DNA from: Bryoerythrophyllum caledonicum
Lineage: Eukaryota; Streptophyta; Bryopsida; Pottiales; Pottiaceae
NCBI GenBank assembly: GCA_963971425.1
Contig: OZ020524.1
Location: 9,241,845 to 9,305,844 of the forward strand
Length of the DNA: 64,000 bases
Reading direction: 5' to 3'
Each line of letters starts with the position of its first letter. Within the stretch, counting starts at the first letter, position 1. Positions 32,852 through 44,677 of the stretch are shown piece after piece. The translations under genes and the position numbers were made by a program. The notes under the pieces were generated by a model. The model had not been told where the DNA came from. It did not search any database and saw only the letters and a list, made by a program, of their open reading frames with translations.

Positions 32852-34089
32852 CTAGCTAGCACCATACCCCTCCCTACAATCTTGGCCGTAGTCGTTCTTG
32901 AGAAACTCCTCTACTATTCTAGCATGTTTAGAATGTGTTAGAATCACACCCAATATGTCTCCTATACAAGGTCTACTTGCCGGATCCAATTGCCAACACT
33001 CACCAGCAACTCACATATCCAATCTTCAACATGGTCATGCACCAAAAGTTGGTGGCCATTAAGGACATGATCATAATCTTTTGGACCACAATCTTCGAAT
33101 GGAAGTTTCCCAGTCAATACCTCATAGCATATCATGCCATACCCATAAATGTCAACTGCTTTTGAGAACACCTCCGGCCTCTCTCCCAACTTGCACTCTT
33201 TGCATGCTTGCAATATCTCCGGTGCCTTAAAGAAACGGGTTCCTACAACTCCAACCGAGCATTCGTAGTCGGCTACATAACAGACCCACTTCAGCCGAGT
33301 ATGTTTAGATTCCTTGACAAGCACATTTGACGCCTTTAAGTCTCTGTGAACAATACCATGCCTATGCAACCTATCCACCCCCAATGCCACTCCAAACATG
33401 ATGACTTCAACATACTCCTTTGAAAATGGCCCACACTATTTGCCATTGCTCAACTTCATTCTCTCATTGATCAAGTGACGCAAATCAAAATGCTCCTTCT
33501 GCATCAAGAAAGCAAATCTCCCATCCTTCAACAATGTACCTCGATGTACAATACAGAAGGACTGTGGAATCAGTCTAGGAGTTGGAGACATAAAATTCTT
33601 AATGGCCTCTCCATGGAATTGCAGCAGTCCTTGGGGCAATTGGGACTTCAACTGCTTCAAACAAGTCCCCTTCTTAAAAACCTTTAGCACATACTCGAGC
33701 CCATCCTTCACATCCCTGTCATTATTTCCAGGATTCGACCACTTGACCTTGCAATCATAGAGCTCTACTTGCCCACCCTCTGCAAACTTCTCCCCCACTT
33801 CCAACTCACCCATACTCTTATACCGTTCCCCCAAATCATAACCAAATGTTCGAAAAAAGCTACCCCAAGAAGGATCACATTGCAAAGCCAAGAACTCTTC
33901 CACATTGTTCACTTCCGCCTCTCCATCACCTTCCGTAACATCCACCTCATTCAACATACTCCAATGCACCTTGGAACGCTCAATACGCTCCTCAAAACCT
34001 CCACTACTACTCTCCCCACTCCCTTTCTTCTCCACTACCTTCAAGTGGTGGAAGCAAGAGATTGTGATTCCCATCACAACTCGCTCCAC
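32852..34089 (-). pseudogene. TKL-type protein kinase pseudogene
   Basis: Minus-strand frame from ATG 34089 (MERVVMGITISCFHHLKVVE). An N-terminal region of about 110 residues precedes the kinase domain. The glycine loop is degenerate (KFAEGGQVELYDCKV), the lysine motif is YVLKVFKKG, then FLMQKEHFDLRHLINERM. TAG at 33436-33438 interrupts the domain. It continues in the same frame with HRDLKASNVLV (catalytic loop), ADYECS in place of DFG, TRFFKAPEI and VDIYGYGMICYEVLTGKLPF. One frameshift near 33005 precedes the last motif (CWQLDPASRP), and the tail ends at TAG 32852-32854. The arrangement resembles a large kinase group that I know from mosses and liverworts. No introns are evident. Confidence 0.85.
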
Positions 34090-34779
34090 CTATACTCCAA
34101 CCCAATCACTCTGTCAAACAAAGTCCAACCATTTATGATAAACAAAGCTTTGGTTCCAAAAACTAAACATCAATGCATGCCCCACCTATAGGCCATTACA
34201 TTTTAGTTTTATACCTACAATTAAGTGAAGCTATTTGCAGGCTACCTCTCACCTGAGATCAAAGAGAGGCACATTTACTACCAAAATTTTGATGGCCTCG
34301 TATAGGCCGCCTATCTACATCCTATAGATCCTTACATTCTAGATAATGTCATCACTAAAACGATGGAAGTGGAGGGGTCACAAGTGAGAATGCTCCATGT
34401 AAACTGGAAAACACCCTCTCATGACAAAAATTTAATACGATTGCTTCCATGCAAAAACCAATTCACAACTGAGTTGCCATTGCCAACAACCACCAACAAC
34501 TACCGACAACTACATGCGCACAAAACACTTCAATGGCGAGAAGGCAAGCAGACAGATCTTGTGAAGCACAACCACACGTTCAACAACATCACAACAAAGA
34601 GGCAATAGTAGCGCCAGCGCTTAGCACCTGTAGTAACACACTCCGCCCACAAATCTCCTCCGCTTCAAGGGAACCGCGGCAACTCTGTTGAATATGATCT
34701 GAACCAAGTGCAAATCCTCTTCAAGGAAGTCTGCAGAGAGCGGATCTCGGGAGCTTACAAGTAACAACCCTAAAACCCC
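34090..34779. other. Spacer upstream of the kinase pseudogene
   Basis: No gene seen. GC content rises toward 34.6 kb, where the tandem repeats begin. Confidence 0.5.
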
Positions 34780-34783
34780 GTCG

Positions 34784-35185
34784 ATGCTCCAAGACAGGTG
34801 CAGACTCCGACTTCAGATGCGACTCAGAACCCTCTCCAGAAATTTGGAGCAGGAGTGAGCAGGGTGAGGATCTCGTGAACAGACAGCGAGAACGGGGACG
34901 GTGTCGATGCTCTGAAACAGGTGCAGACTCCAAAGTAGAAACCTAGCTCGCAAGTGAGGCAGGTCGAGGGTTTGAGTCGATGGAGGAGTGCGCGGCGATG
35001 GCCGGCGGGAGGAAATGCGTTTGCAACAGTGGTAGTGTGTTGCCTGTGGATGCTCTGGAACAGACTCCGAAAGTAAAAACCTAGCTCGCAAGGGAGGCAG
35101 GTCGAGGGTGTGAGACGCGGAAGGTGTGCGGGCAGATGGCCGGCGGGGGAATGTGCGTTTGCAAAGTGGTGCCATATTGCCTGTT
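34784..35185 (+). repeat. GC-rich tandem repeat, period about 138 bp
   Basis: AACCTAGCTCGCAAG..AGGC at 34940 recurs at 35078; both units run from GATGCTCTG to TTGCCTGT and include GATGGCCGGCGGG. A third partial unit starts at 34784. Minus-strand open frames over this block come from the repeat and are not taken as genes. Confidence 0.8.
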
Positions 35186-35239
35186 TCAAAGCCTTGGAGG
35201 TGATAACCTGGCAGTTCTCTCGTTGAATTAGATGCCGCT

Positions 35240-35350
35240 AGGATGAACAGGTCAAACAGTGTTTTCGTCGAATTTGCACTCGTGATACTCACAATCATGG
35301 GTCTCACGTCTGTATTTCCGGTACTTTTCTTACAATGTTTCATGATTTTA
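35240..35350 (+). repeat. Dispersed repeat shared with 28220-28370
   Basis: Second copy; reads FVEFALVILTIMGLTSVFPV on the plus strand where the other copy reads a related hydrophobic peptide. Confidence 0.65.
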
Positions 35351-35879
35351 GCTAGAGCTATGCAAAAAACATGATCCTTGGGTGACCAAACAGCTACACA
35401 AAAATATCCTTCCCATGCTCAAGAGAGAAGTTCGAGAGTGAAGTTCCACACTCTACTGCCAAAACTAAAAATAGATTTGGCACAAACAAAAATTCTCACA
35501 AATTTTCTTTTTTAATTTAAAACAATAGCTTCTTGAAGAGTGTTTTCCAAATTTTTGACACACCGAGTCCACAGATACAGTACTATCACCATTTTAAACA
35601 CCCTATGATAACGCAATTTAGGTTTGGAATAGTGCTTCATGAGTTTAGTAACTTATCAATCTCTCACCAACCTTAGACCTTTTAGCAAAATGACATGCAC
35701 TTGTGATTCTGACATAAGAGAAGTTATAGTCTAATTGCACTCAATTCACTGTTGCTAGTGAATACTTCATTCAATGCACGTGTGAATACAAAGGTCTCAA
35801 ATCCCAAACATAAGTGCTATTTTACACAATTCACAGATATCCACATCCAACTAGAAAACACAGCATCACTGGGGTTACT
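35351..35879. other. 3' flank of the dehydrogenase gene
   Basis: No coding feature; AT-rich, presumably holding the 3' UTR. Confidence 0.5.
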
Positions 35880-38226
35880 TCACCGCGGCAGCTTGGCCGC
35901 CATGAAATCTTCGCAGTAATCTACGACCTTCTGCCCAAGCGCATCGTTCTGGGCAGACAAGCTAGGCTTGATCTCTTTGAAGTCGGAGAAGTACTTGCCT
36001 GAGACGCCTTTGATCTCTGGGCTTGTTGCGACGTACACAAGGTTTGCAGCTCCCTGAATTCACCACAATCCAACCGTCAGTTCCATTCATTTCCCACAGA
36101 ATAAACCTTGAATAAATGCTAGAAATTTTTCGGAAGGAGAAACTTGGAGTGGTTTAGATGCACACAAGACGTTTCTGCTTGAATTGGTTAATGTATAAAG
36201 TGCCATTTCCATTCAATTGGGATTTTATTAGTGCAGATAAATATGTGTTTATTCGAATGCATACATGGTGGTGAGTAAGTGATAGTTTCCACCAAGTGTG
36301 AGATCTAATCTCATACCATCTATCCATTAACAGTAGTAAGTGCTGAGGATTTACCTGCTCAGCGTTTTTGATGAAAGGCTTGGAGATATTGTATCCCACC
36401 GCTGCAAACCCCCAGAAACCAGCCTTTTTTGTCAAACCTCATAATTTGAATAGGGGTGGAAGTAAAACTGAAATATGGAAGCAATTTAACTTGATGAAGG
36501 TTTTGAAAAGTTTGAATGAAATGAGGGATTTCTTACGAGTGGTGCCCTTTTCGAAGAAACTCTGTCCCAAGGGCGACTTCACAGCTCCCGGATGCCCAGA
36601 ATTTGCAACCACATTCACACCCTCCCTCTGCACCCAAAAATGAAATTAAAATCAATATTGAGGTATGTTTCTGGGGTTATTCGTGAAGTCAGGCAAAGAT
36701 ACCTCTTTTCTTGTCAAATTCAGTCCTAAATAACTCTAATTGTTTAGAAAGAATTTTATCCTCTCTAAAAATACCGCTTGGTTGACATACTCCAGGTCCA
36801 TAATCTCAGAAACATGCTTGAACTAGATCATGTGAAAGAGATGGTTTTGTCCAAACCTTGAGCTGTTGTCCTATCATCCTTGCAAGAAGAATTTCACCTG
36901 TCTTCGACTGTCCATAAGCTTGGTACGCAGTGTACCTACACTCTCACCAAGCCAACACCTTCCTCATAAGAACACACACACACCAGAACAACATGTTGGA
37001 GGTGTTAAGGACATGGATAGGATCTGCTCACAGGTTTGGATTGGTGAGTGCTTCGAAGTTGATGCCACCTTCGTAGCTGATACGATGCGCGTCGGAGCCG
37101 GTGAACATGATGCGCCCTTCGATGCCGCTCTCCGAGGCGGTTTCTTTCAGCTTGTCCATCAGCAGCATCGTCAGCGCGTAGTGACCTGCAAGAGTCCATC
37201 AGTCATGGACCTACGGCTTCACAGCAACCAGGCTACGTGAAGATTACTAGATTAAGTGAAAAGGCTACAGATCACATGAAGACTATACTGAGATATCATT
37301 ACCTAGGACGTGCGTGGCCCACATGACTTCGATGCCGTCGTCGGTGGGGGTGAACTCCTTGGCGAAGATGCCTCCATTGTTGCTGCCACATTACAAAACG
37401 GATCTCATATCAAACCGATGCTCACGAGCATCGACGTAATGGTCCAGTCAAAGTTGGATGCTTACATGAGGATGTTAAGAGGCTTTTTCTTCTGCTTGTA
37501 CTCTTCGGCGAACTGCCTGACCGACTTCAAGTTGGTCAAGTCGAGCGGCATGCACTCCACTCGTGCGGTGGGAGTTTCCGCAACGATGAGCGACTTGACG
37601 TCCTGCAGCACATCCGCTCTCCTTGCCGCGAGCACGACGTGCGCGCCGCGCTTGGCTAGCGTCCTTGCGCACTCTCGTCCCAAACCAGATGACCCTCCTG
37701 AACACAATACCAAAAACACAAAATCCGAGGAGTTCGGTCCATTACATGATTCCGAATACTAAATAATATCAAACAATTTTTAAAATCTCACTTGCAACTT
37801 GCTATCTAGACAATACCAAAAGCTGCTAATGTAGCAAGTATCGTGTTAAGAGCCACATAATTCCTGTAAAGGCTTCATTGGTGCACATTACCAATTGGGC
37901 CATCCCTCTGACAAGTTTGTCTTTCTACTCTCACATCAAACATGCCCTCTTGCATCTACACAAAAGTAGTGCAAATACAGAACATAAAAGGACACAGATG
38001 ATGTGTTCAAACGACTGCACTCTATTGTTTGTATCTAAAGAGGTGCACGAATTTAGTGCATGTGATAGAACTGGAAACTAAGAGTACTAGCCATGGCCTT
38101 ACCCGTGACAATGGCGGTGTAGTCCTTGAGGTTGAGATTCTTGGTGACTTCGTCCGCGGTGATGCTTGTGCCCAGTCCCAGAGCGTTCAGGTTGCCATCA
38201 AACAATGTTCCCAGCGACTGGCCCAT
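35880..38226 (-). CDS. Short-chain dehydrogenase/reductase, TIC32/WWOX-like, 8 exons, 326 aa
   Basis: Exons (minus strand, given low to high): 35880-36053, 36355-36401, 36537-36627, 36857-36935, 37032-37185, 37303-37382, 37466-37697, 38103-38226. They sum to 981 bases, all introns have GT/AG ends, and the frame is kept throughout. The protein starts MGQSLGTLFDGNLNALGLGT and ends MAAKLPR. Family motifs: TGGSSGLG (cofactor loop, about residues 41-48), RR after the second strand (NADP preference), DLTNLKSV, NILINNGG (usually NNAG), and YGQSK with the catalytic Tyr and Lys. The pattern of a short N-terminal region before the fold and the late HPG motif match the TIC32-like and retinol dehydrogenase-like group. 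The substrate cannot be told. I see no clear transit peptide, and plastid localisation is not shown. Confidence 0.93.
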
Positions 38227-39383
38227 TGCTCCTAATTTGCCACAAATACTGCAACATCACATCATAACTTCAACAGTCAGAATGGATACTTCAGCCATTC
38301 AAATTGACAAAATTGGGAGTTCTAAATCGCCATTACTCGATAACAAAAGACCACCATTAATCTCACACAAGATAGTACCCCGAACCCAGCTGAACATTCA
38401 CACCAGTAACCTATCAATGGCCCACTTCTTATAATCACATAGAAACAAACCAGCTGGCTGAAAGTTACAGTCACAAGCAAAATCGATCAGAGAATCAATC
38501 AAAATCACACCCTTTGATATTTTTACTCGAAAACAAGATAGGTGCATCACCTGAAGTGATAGTTGTTGATGTGAAGGGAGTTGTGTTGTGTTGTGTAGTC
38601 GATTGTCAGAGAGAGAAGTGGTGGTTTATGAGCGGGTGGAGCGAGTGGGGATGGCGTGACATATGTTTAATAATTGCATGCATGGGAAAGTGGCGAGGGG
38701 TGGCTCGAGGGTGGGCTGCCACCTTGGCAGCGAACGTGGCGCGCCGCGACGTCTGTGCGCCCATAACGTCGTCCCCCTCTTCATCGCCGTACGTCTGGAG
38801 GAGAAGATCAGCAGACGAGGTTGGGGGTGTCACCAGGCTTTTTGCACATAGAATGGGTAGGTTATGTGGCGGTTTTTTTGAGACCCCATTTCATGAAGGT
38901 TAAGAATGGAGATAAGCGGTTGTCACTCCATTCATAAGAGAAAGATTACGTGGAAATTGCGGTTTTTAAGAGCTGAATGGAAGCAATTCTCCATACGACT
39001 GAGAATGGGTGAGAATGGACATTTTTCTTAGGAGAAGGAAATAAGTTCTTCAACCTCATTCTTCACCTTTGTAGCATAAGCCTGGCGTCTACAAGATCTG
39101 TGAAATCTATGAGAATCAAACATTCCTACCCAGATAAGCAGACCCTAAACCCTACGCCCTAAACCTAAACCTGGAGCCTGCTGATAAACAGTGTGCAACC
39201 TGAATCTGTTGGACCGCAAAATCTATGTTGCATTAACATGACATGAGGAGCGAGGTGCACTTGGAAGGCAAGTTTTCTATAAAGTAACAATGTTTAAGAG
39301 TTCATGAGAATGTCAAATTCAATGCAAGTGAACTGTAATGGCAGCAAGGAACTGCTCAGGTCTACTTATCGATGAAATTGCAC
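38227..39383. promoter_or_regulatory. Upstream region of the dehydrogenase and 3' flank of the MYB/HNH gene
   Basis: A GC-rich block (about 38690-38830) and mixed sequence lie upstream of the dehydrogenase ATG, with no conserved frame. No TATA box is clear. From 38.9 to 39.38 kb nothing is seen except presumably the 3' UTR of the minus-strand gene that ends at 39384. Confidence 0.45.
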
Positions 39384-42300
39384 CTACTGTAAGCCTTGGG
39401 AGTTGTGTGCAATGTGTGTGTCGTTCCTGGTTTCCAGCTTCTTCACAGCCTTCTTCCATACGAGCCCAGCAGCTTTGATGGAAGCGCGCAAGCCGCTCTT
39501 ATTCTCCAGCTGCGAAGTGTCGGTGCTATTGAAGCTCTCAGCCTCAGAGATCTCATCCACATCCGAGAGAGCCCGGGGGAAAAACTTCCGCTCCACGGTG
39601 ACGTGCTCATCGAGAGCTGCAGACTCATGATCAGGTTCCGTTGCCTGCACATTTGAAATTACGTCACGTAATGTGCCATTCTCGTTGGACGCCACATTCT
39701 CATGGCTTGCTACTTCTACCGAGTCACTTTCTGAGGACTCTGCATCCAGCTTGGTTGACAAGCACTGCTCCGACTGCTGCCTTGCGCTCAGTTTCCGGAG
39801 TAAAATTCCCCACAAGCCCTTGGGCCTCTCCACACTCAGCTCCGAGGTCGTTTTCTTCGTCAGTTCCTGGTAAGAATACTCACAGAAATCAGAAACAACC
39901 CTTGGGATACAGACTCTATTCTAATGAAAGCACAACCAGGAAGACAAACTACCATTGCCTACAAACAGAAAACAAAAAACAAAACAAAAAATATATATAA
40001 TATCTCAATTTTCCACGGACTTCACACTCTAATCACTATTATTCACCCTCTAGTTTACGAGTATTCCAACAGATGAGCACAGACTAACTTGAGATTCACA
40101 AACATTCACCCTCTAGATTACAAGTATTCCAACAGTTGAGGATATAACTTGAGATTCACAAACATTCACCCTCTAGTATACAAAAATTCCAACACATGAG
40201 GACACAGCTTGAGATTCACAAACATTCACCCTCTAGTTTACAAAAAATCAAACATAGAGGACATAACTTGAGAGTGTGGAAACTGGAGGAGGAATTTTTA
40301 CAGTCATGTGATAATGTATTGTACTTTTGTGTGTTGTTTTGTTACCTGATCTTGGTGGGCTTCTAGATTCAAGCTGCCACGCATGGCGGCAATGCTCATC
40401 TGGGTCAAGGCAGGGGAGAGAGCCCGGTGCAATGGGCTGGCTTGCCCTGGTGCAGCGGAATCAACATTGAAAAGTAGCACTTGTAACCATTTATCTAGGT
40501 TCTGCTTCCCAATCTGGCGCACCTTCTCATCGTCAGTGTCCGAGGCTTGTTGCTTGCCCGCCTCGCTCTTCTTTATCCGTTCAATGTGGGTTGCCAACAC
40601 CTGAACAGATATACCATGAGCTTGTAAAGTGCGGCAAATATACCTTGAGTTTTGACCTCTTTTTTCATTCTTAATTGCATAAAAACTAGCCTTACATATT
40701 TATAGTCAGCTCCTTGAAGAAAAAGGGCTATCTCGTTCGAACTTCAGGCGATCTCGTTCGGACTACAAATTGAACTCAAAATTACCTGTTGCAGGAGTTC
40801 ATCGAGATGCTCCTCAGATTTTCGTAAAGGGCTGTCGTCCGCATGAGGCGAAGGAAGCTGGAACTGAACGTGCTGAAGGAGCTCATCCAAATACTCCTCC
40901 TTGTACACGCTGGCTTCTAGTTTCTCATTCTCTGATTGCACCACTATGACATTCTTCTGCACTTGATTTACGTCTGAAAGCTTGTTCACTGCGTCATCTA
41001 CATGATCATAAACTATGGGAAGGCTCTCTGGCTCAGCTTCAACGTTCCATGATCCCACATCTGCATCATCAACTTCTTTTAGACTGTTGACATGTTCCTG
41101 AGAAACGTCAACCTCGGCCTCTTTGGATGCGGTATTCTCCACATCCTTGCAACTTGAAACCAGAGCCTCATCAACGTCTTCGTGTTTCTCCATCTTAGGC
41201 TCAACTGTGAAAAATAAACGGGAGGGTTAGGAAATGTCGCTACGATAGAAAGAAAAGCTTATGAACAGAGCTATGTCATCAGACAGGACTCAGCGTCGAG
41301 GTTTACCATCAAGTGATGACTTCCATGTACTTTGATGATCTTGTGTTCTTCGATGCTCAGTGCGCCGGCTGTAGACTTCATCCGCAGTTGGGTCATCTTC
41401 ACTATCACTCTCTTGGATCTTCTTATCTTCCTCTTGGTCATCGTCCATACAGCTACTGACATCGACAATATCCCGGCCCTGCACATTCACGGATCCTTTC
41501 ACTGAATTCTCTTCCAATCCCCCAGCAGTAGCAGCCTCCAGAGCCCCTCTTTGCCCATAATTCTGCACCAGGTCCTTCTCCGCCGCCTCACACACCGCCT
41601 TCTGGCAATCCAGACGCGCCTTGAGCGCATTGCATGCCGCTTGATTCAACCGCGCTTGCTCCTTGTATGAGATGCTCCTGAGAACATCATGCATAGTTTC
41701 ACGTGAGCAAACAGTGTGTGCAAGGAGTGAAAATGGAGTGACTCCCTTTTGGTGGCGGTCACTTACTGATGCATGGTGTCGCGGATCATGCGCTCCAAGC
41801 AGAGGCGGTACGACGACTGCGTCTCCGCCCACCGGCGCTGCTTCTCCACTCTGCGCTTGTGCTTCGTCAGGACCGCCTCCAGCTCCACGGCGTGTAACCG
41901 CTCCTTCTCGTTCTGTTGCTTGAGAGCCGTGGCCGTCCTCTCCAGCTCCGCTAGCTCAGTCTCCTTTTCCCGGGTCTCCTGTTCTCGCATGACCTTCACT
42001 CGGAGCTCCTGCAACTCAAAGATGAGGATATTCAGGCAAAGAAACCTTCACAAGCACTAAACTGATCAGGTGCATCATCATGTTTGAGTGGATGCACGTA
42101 TGACTGACCTTCTGCAACGAAGACTGACGGTCCATGTGATCACTCTTGCAATTCACTGCCATGTTCTCCTTCCCCAGCTTTTGCCAATCCAGTCTCATCA
42201 CTCGCCACTGCGTGGTACATCAACAAAAATGGAGTTATTCACTATTGATCATTGGCAAATTTTACAAATTCTACCTCTTTAAACAAGAGTACGCAGTGTA

Positions 42301-44677
42301 CTCTGAAACTCATTCGGGAACTGCCGAAGTAATGCAAATGGTCCAAAACTTTGATGAAGCAAATTGGCTATCTAAGATTTTCCAAAAGGAGCATCTGTTG
42401 TAGAGTAAATCTGTTCCTGAGCATGTACGATGTTATTAAGGGTTCAAAATTGAAATTCTATGCACCTTTTCCTTGAGTTGAAGCAGTGAGCGATTGGCAA
42501 GAGCGGGTTCATGTTCCTTGATCTCCTTCCAACAACTAACTGACCCAAATTTAGTGACGGCTCGCCGCAGCGCCTCCTCCTCGTCTGTGCTCCACCGTCG
42601 CATGGACTGCACTCCTGTGAAAATTGATCTAGCACTTATTCACAACTAACTTTGGCAGTGCAACAAGGAGTCCCTCTCTAAACATGAATATGTCCTGTGT
42701 TTTGAACATCAAGCTCTTACAAAACTGCCAAAGCAATGAACTGATGATCTACATAAGCAGTAACTAGGACCTCATTCATGGAGCATATTATCCAGCTTCA
42801 TCAGAGGCTGCGCAAAGTAATGCTCATAATCACGTCAAGACTATGCCAATAATCACGTTGAGGTTGTGTTGGCCATTTATGGTTATGAGCACAACCTTAA
42901 CAGGATTATTGGACCATGACCTTGACATGATTATCAGCAAAACCTAGACATGCTAACAATGATGTCAAGGTCATGCTGATAATCAACCCTACCTTGGCAA
43001 TACTTACTGTTCAAACATAAGAGGAATACATGATTATAGGCAACACCTTGACACAAACATAAGAATTAGTACCTGGATCACAAACCGGGAGAGGTTTCAA
43101 GGGGACATGACAGGGTCGCCGGGCTACTTCCTCATTTTCTCTGCGCACCATCACGATGGCTGCTGCAGCTAATCCACACTGCGCCTTCTTTTCACGGAAC
43201 TGCTGCGGCCATGGCCGACAGTCTCCAACGTGCTCTCGGGCCACCGACTCGTCCTCTCCCCCTGAAAAAAACAAGGCAAATGACCGCTTCCTGCGCACCA
43301 AAAAAAAATAGCACAAATCTCAACTAAAGAGTTCACCAAAAAAAAATTAGTGCAATAGCCGTTCACACATTGCCATTTGTGCTGTCTCTCGTTAATTTCT
43401 CTCTTCTCATACATTTCTGCATCCGCCTATTAAGAATACATACATGATATCAAAAAACTCAGACTTCATACAACAGATATAGCCATGTATTGTACCTGAA
43501 ATCTGCGTTTTTTGATGCGAATGCAGAGAGGAACTGGTTGATTGAGCACCCATGTTGCAAGTCCCACCACGGCACCAGAAACTCCAGGCGGTTCTTCTTG
43601 CGCTGATTGGCTTGCCACTGAACCACACGTAAATTGGGCACCACCGTCTTCCCTCCTCCTGAACAAATGAAAATCAATGTTCAGAAAACCATAATCTACA
43701 CACCTCTCTTGACGAAAGAGCTGCAGGTAAAATGGTTCACATACGAGAATGAGGGAACCAGTGATCGATTTCCCAAGCAAGTGGGGACGCAGGGTCGGCG
43801 TTCCGGTACAGGACGTTGCCGTAAGGATCAACTCTAAACTTCGCCGGGTCAAATCCAGCATTTCTGCACACAAATGCCACGCCATTAAAATCTTATCAAG
43901 GAAGCATACTAGACTCTTGTTACTATGCAGAATATCGTTCTCCCATTCTGTCACATGATTGAATATATACCCAAGGTGATCGAGTTGCTGCCACAGCTCG
44001 TCTGTGAACTTCAGTGCACTACTTTGTGGATCTCTGTCAGCCTCCGCGACGGTCGGAAACAAGCCATCCCACTCTTTCAAAGCGGCAAACTGGGCATGAC
44101 CACACACTAGTCAGTATATTGCCGTCATAAATCTCTCCAGATCAACGAGCGCAACTGCTCTAAGCTAGCAATGCATAAACAACCACAATAAAACACTCGA
44201 TTCAACCAGCTCTGTCCCCCTAGTAGCGAATTTAAGCTCCACATAAAAAAAGAAGCTCCACATGCGCCTGACTGTGCAGTAGTGCCCCAGACTAAACTAG
44301 CTGTGCGTTCAGTCATACACTTATAAGCCTACACAAAATAAATTTCAGGGCACTGAAGCTTCCATGGCCGTAAAATACCAAAAATTCACCTCTGAACTAT
44401 CTGCTGCCTGCAGCTGTAAAGAGGTTTGTACTAGAAAACTCACGGAAGAAATCTGCTATCGTTCTAGCTAATCTGAATTACCTAGACCGACAGCCATGGT
44501 GAAGGAGAGCAGCCAACTCACATCTTCAGAGTGCGGAGAGTAAGGCAAGAAGCGAAACGGCGGCCCTTCAGTGAACAACCCTTGATCATGAACCTGCATC
44601 CGGCATAGCTTGGCATACCCAAGTGGGTACCCCAGCTGCGGATCCACCACTCGCTCCTCCTCCGCCAACATCGACAT
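39384..44677 (-). CDS. Nuclear protein with HNH-like motif, MYB/SANT domain and coiled coil (plant-specific), 12 exons
   Basis: The start is ATG 44677 (MSMLAEEERVVDPQLGYPLG). Exons read in order: N-terminal FLPYSPHSED (ends near 44517 at GTGAGT); FAALKEWDGLFPTVAEADRD (near 44097-43976); NAGFDPAKFRVDPYGNVLYR to WEIDHWFPHSR; GGKTVVPNLRVVQWQANQRK to SAFASKNADF; RKRSFALFFSGGEDE to VCDPG; a SANT-like domain MRRWSTDEEEALRRAVTKFG (near 42616-42464); WRVMRLDWQKLGKEN; a coiled coil (EKETELAELERTATALKQQN); YKEQARLNQAACNALKARLD; and acidic parts to 39384 (NSQGLQ, TAG). Introns have GT/AG ends. WEIDHWFP followed by N-L-R and N-x-x-K resembles an HNH (beta-beta-alpha metal) fold. I recognise the layout from plant proteins of unproven function. 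A DNA-binding role is inferred from the SANT and HNH motifs. Confidence 0.88.
40026..40275. repeat. 60-bp tandem repeat in the last intron of the MYB/HNH gene
   Basis: AACTTGAGATTCACAAACAT at 40086, 40146 and (AGCTTGAG) 40206, ending at 40265; each unit holds ATTCACCCTCTAG. Four units with small differences. Confidence 0.85.
42790..43000. repeat. Imperfect repeats in an intron of the MYB/HNH gene
   Basis: ATAATCACGT, GATTAT.AGCA and AAGGTCATG words recur in both orientations between exons 5 and 6 of the gene. Possibly a decayed small element. Confidence 0.35.

Noticed and set aside
34813..35343. A 176-residue minus-strand open frame
   Set aside because: Most of it covers the 138-bp tandem repeat and repeats the same peptide (ARFLL..., STQTLDLP); no family, no splice context.
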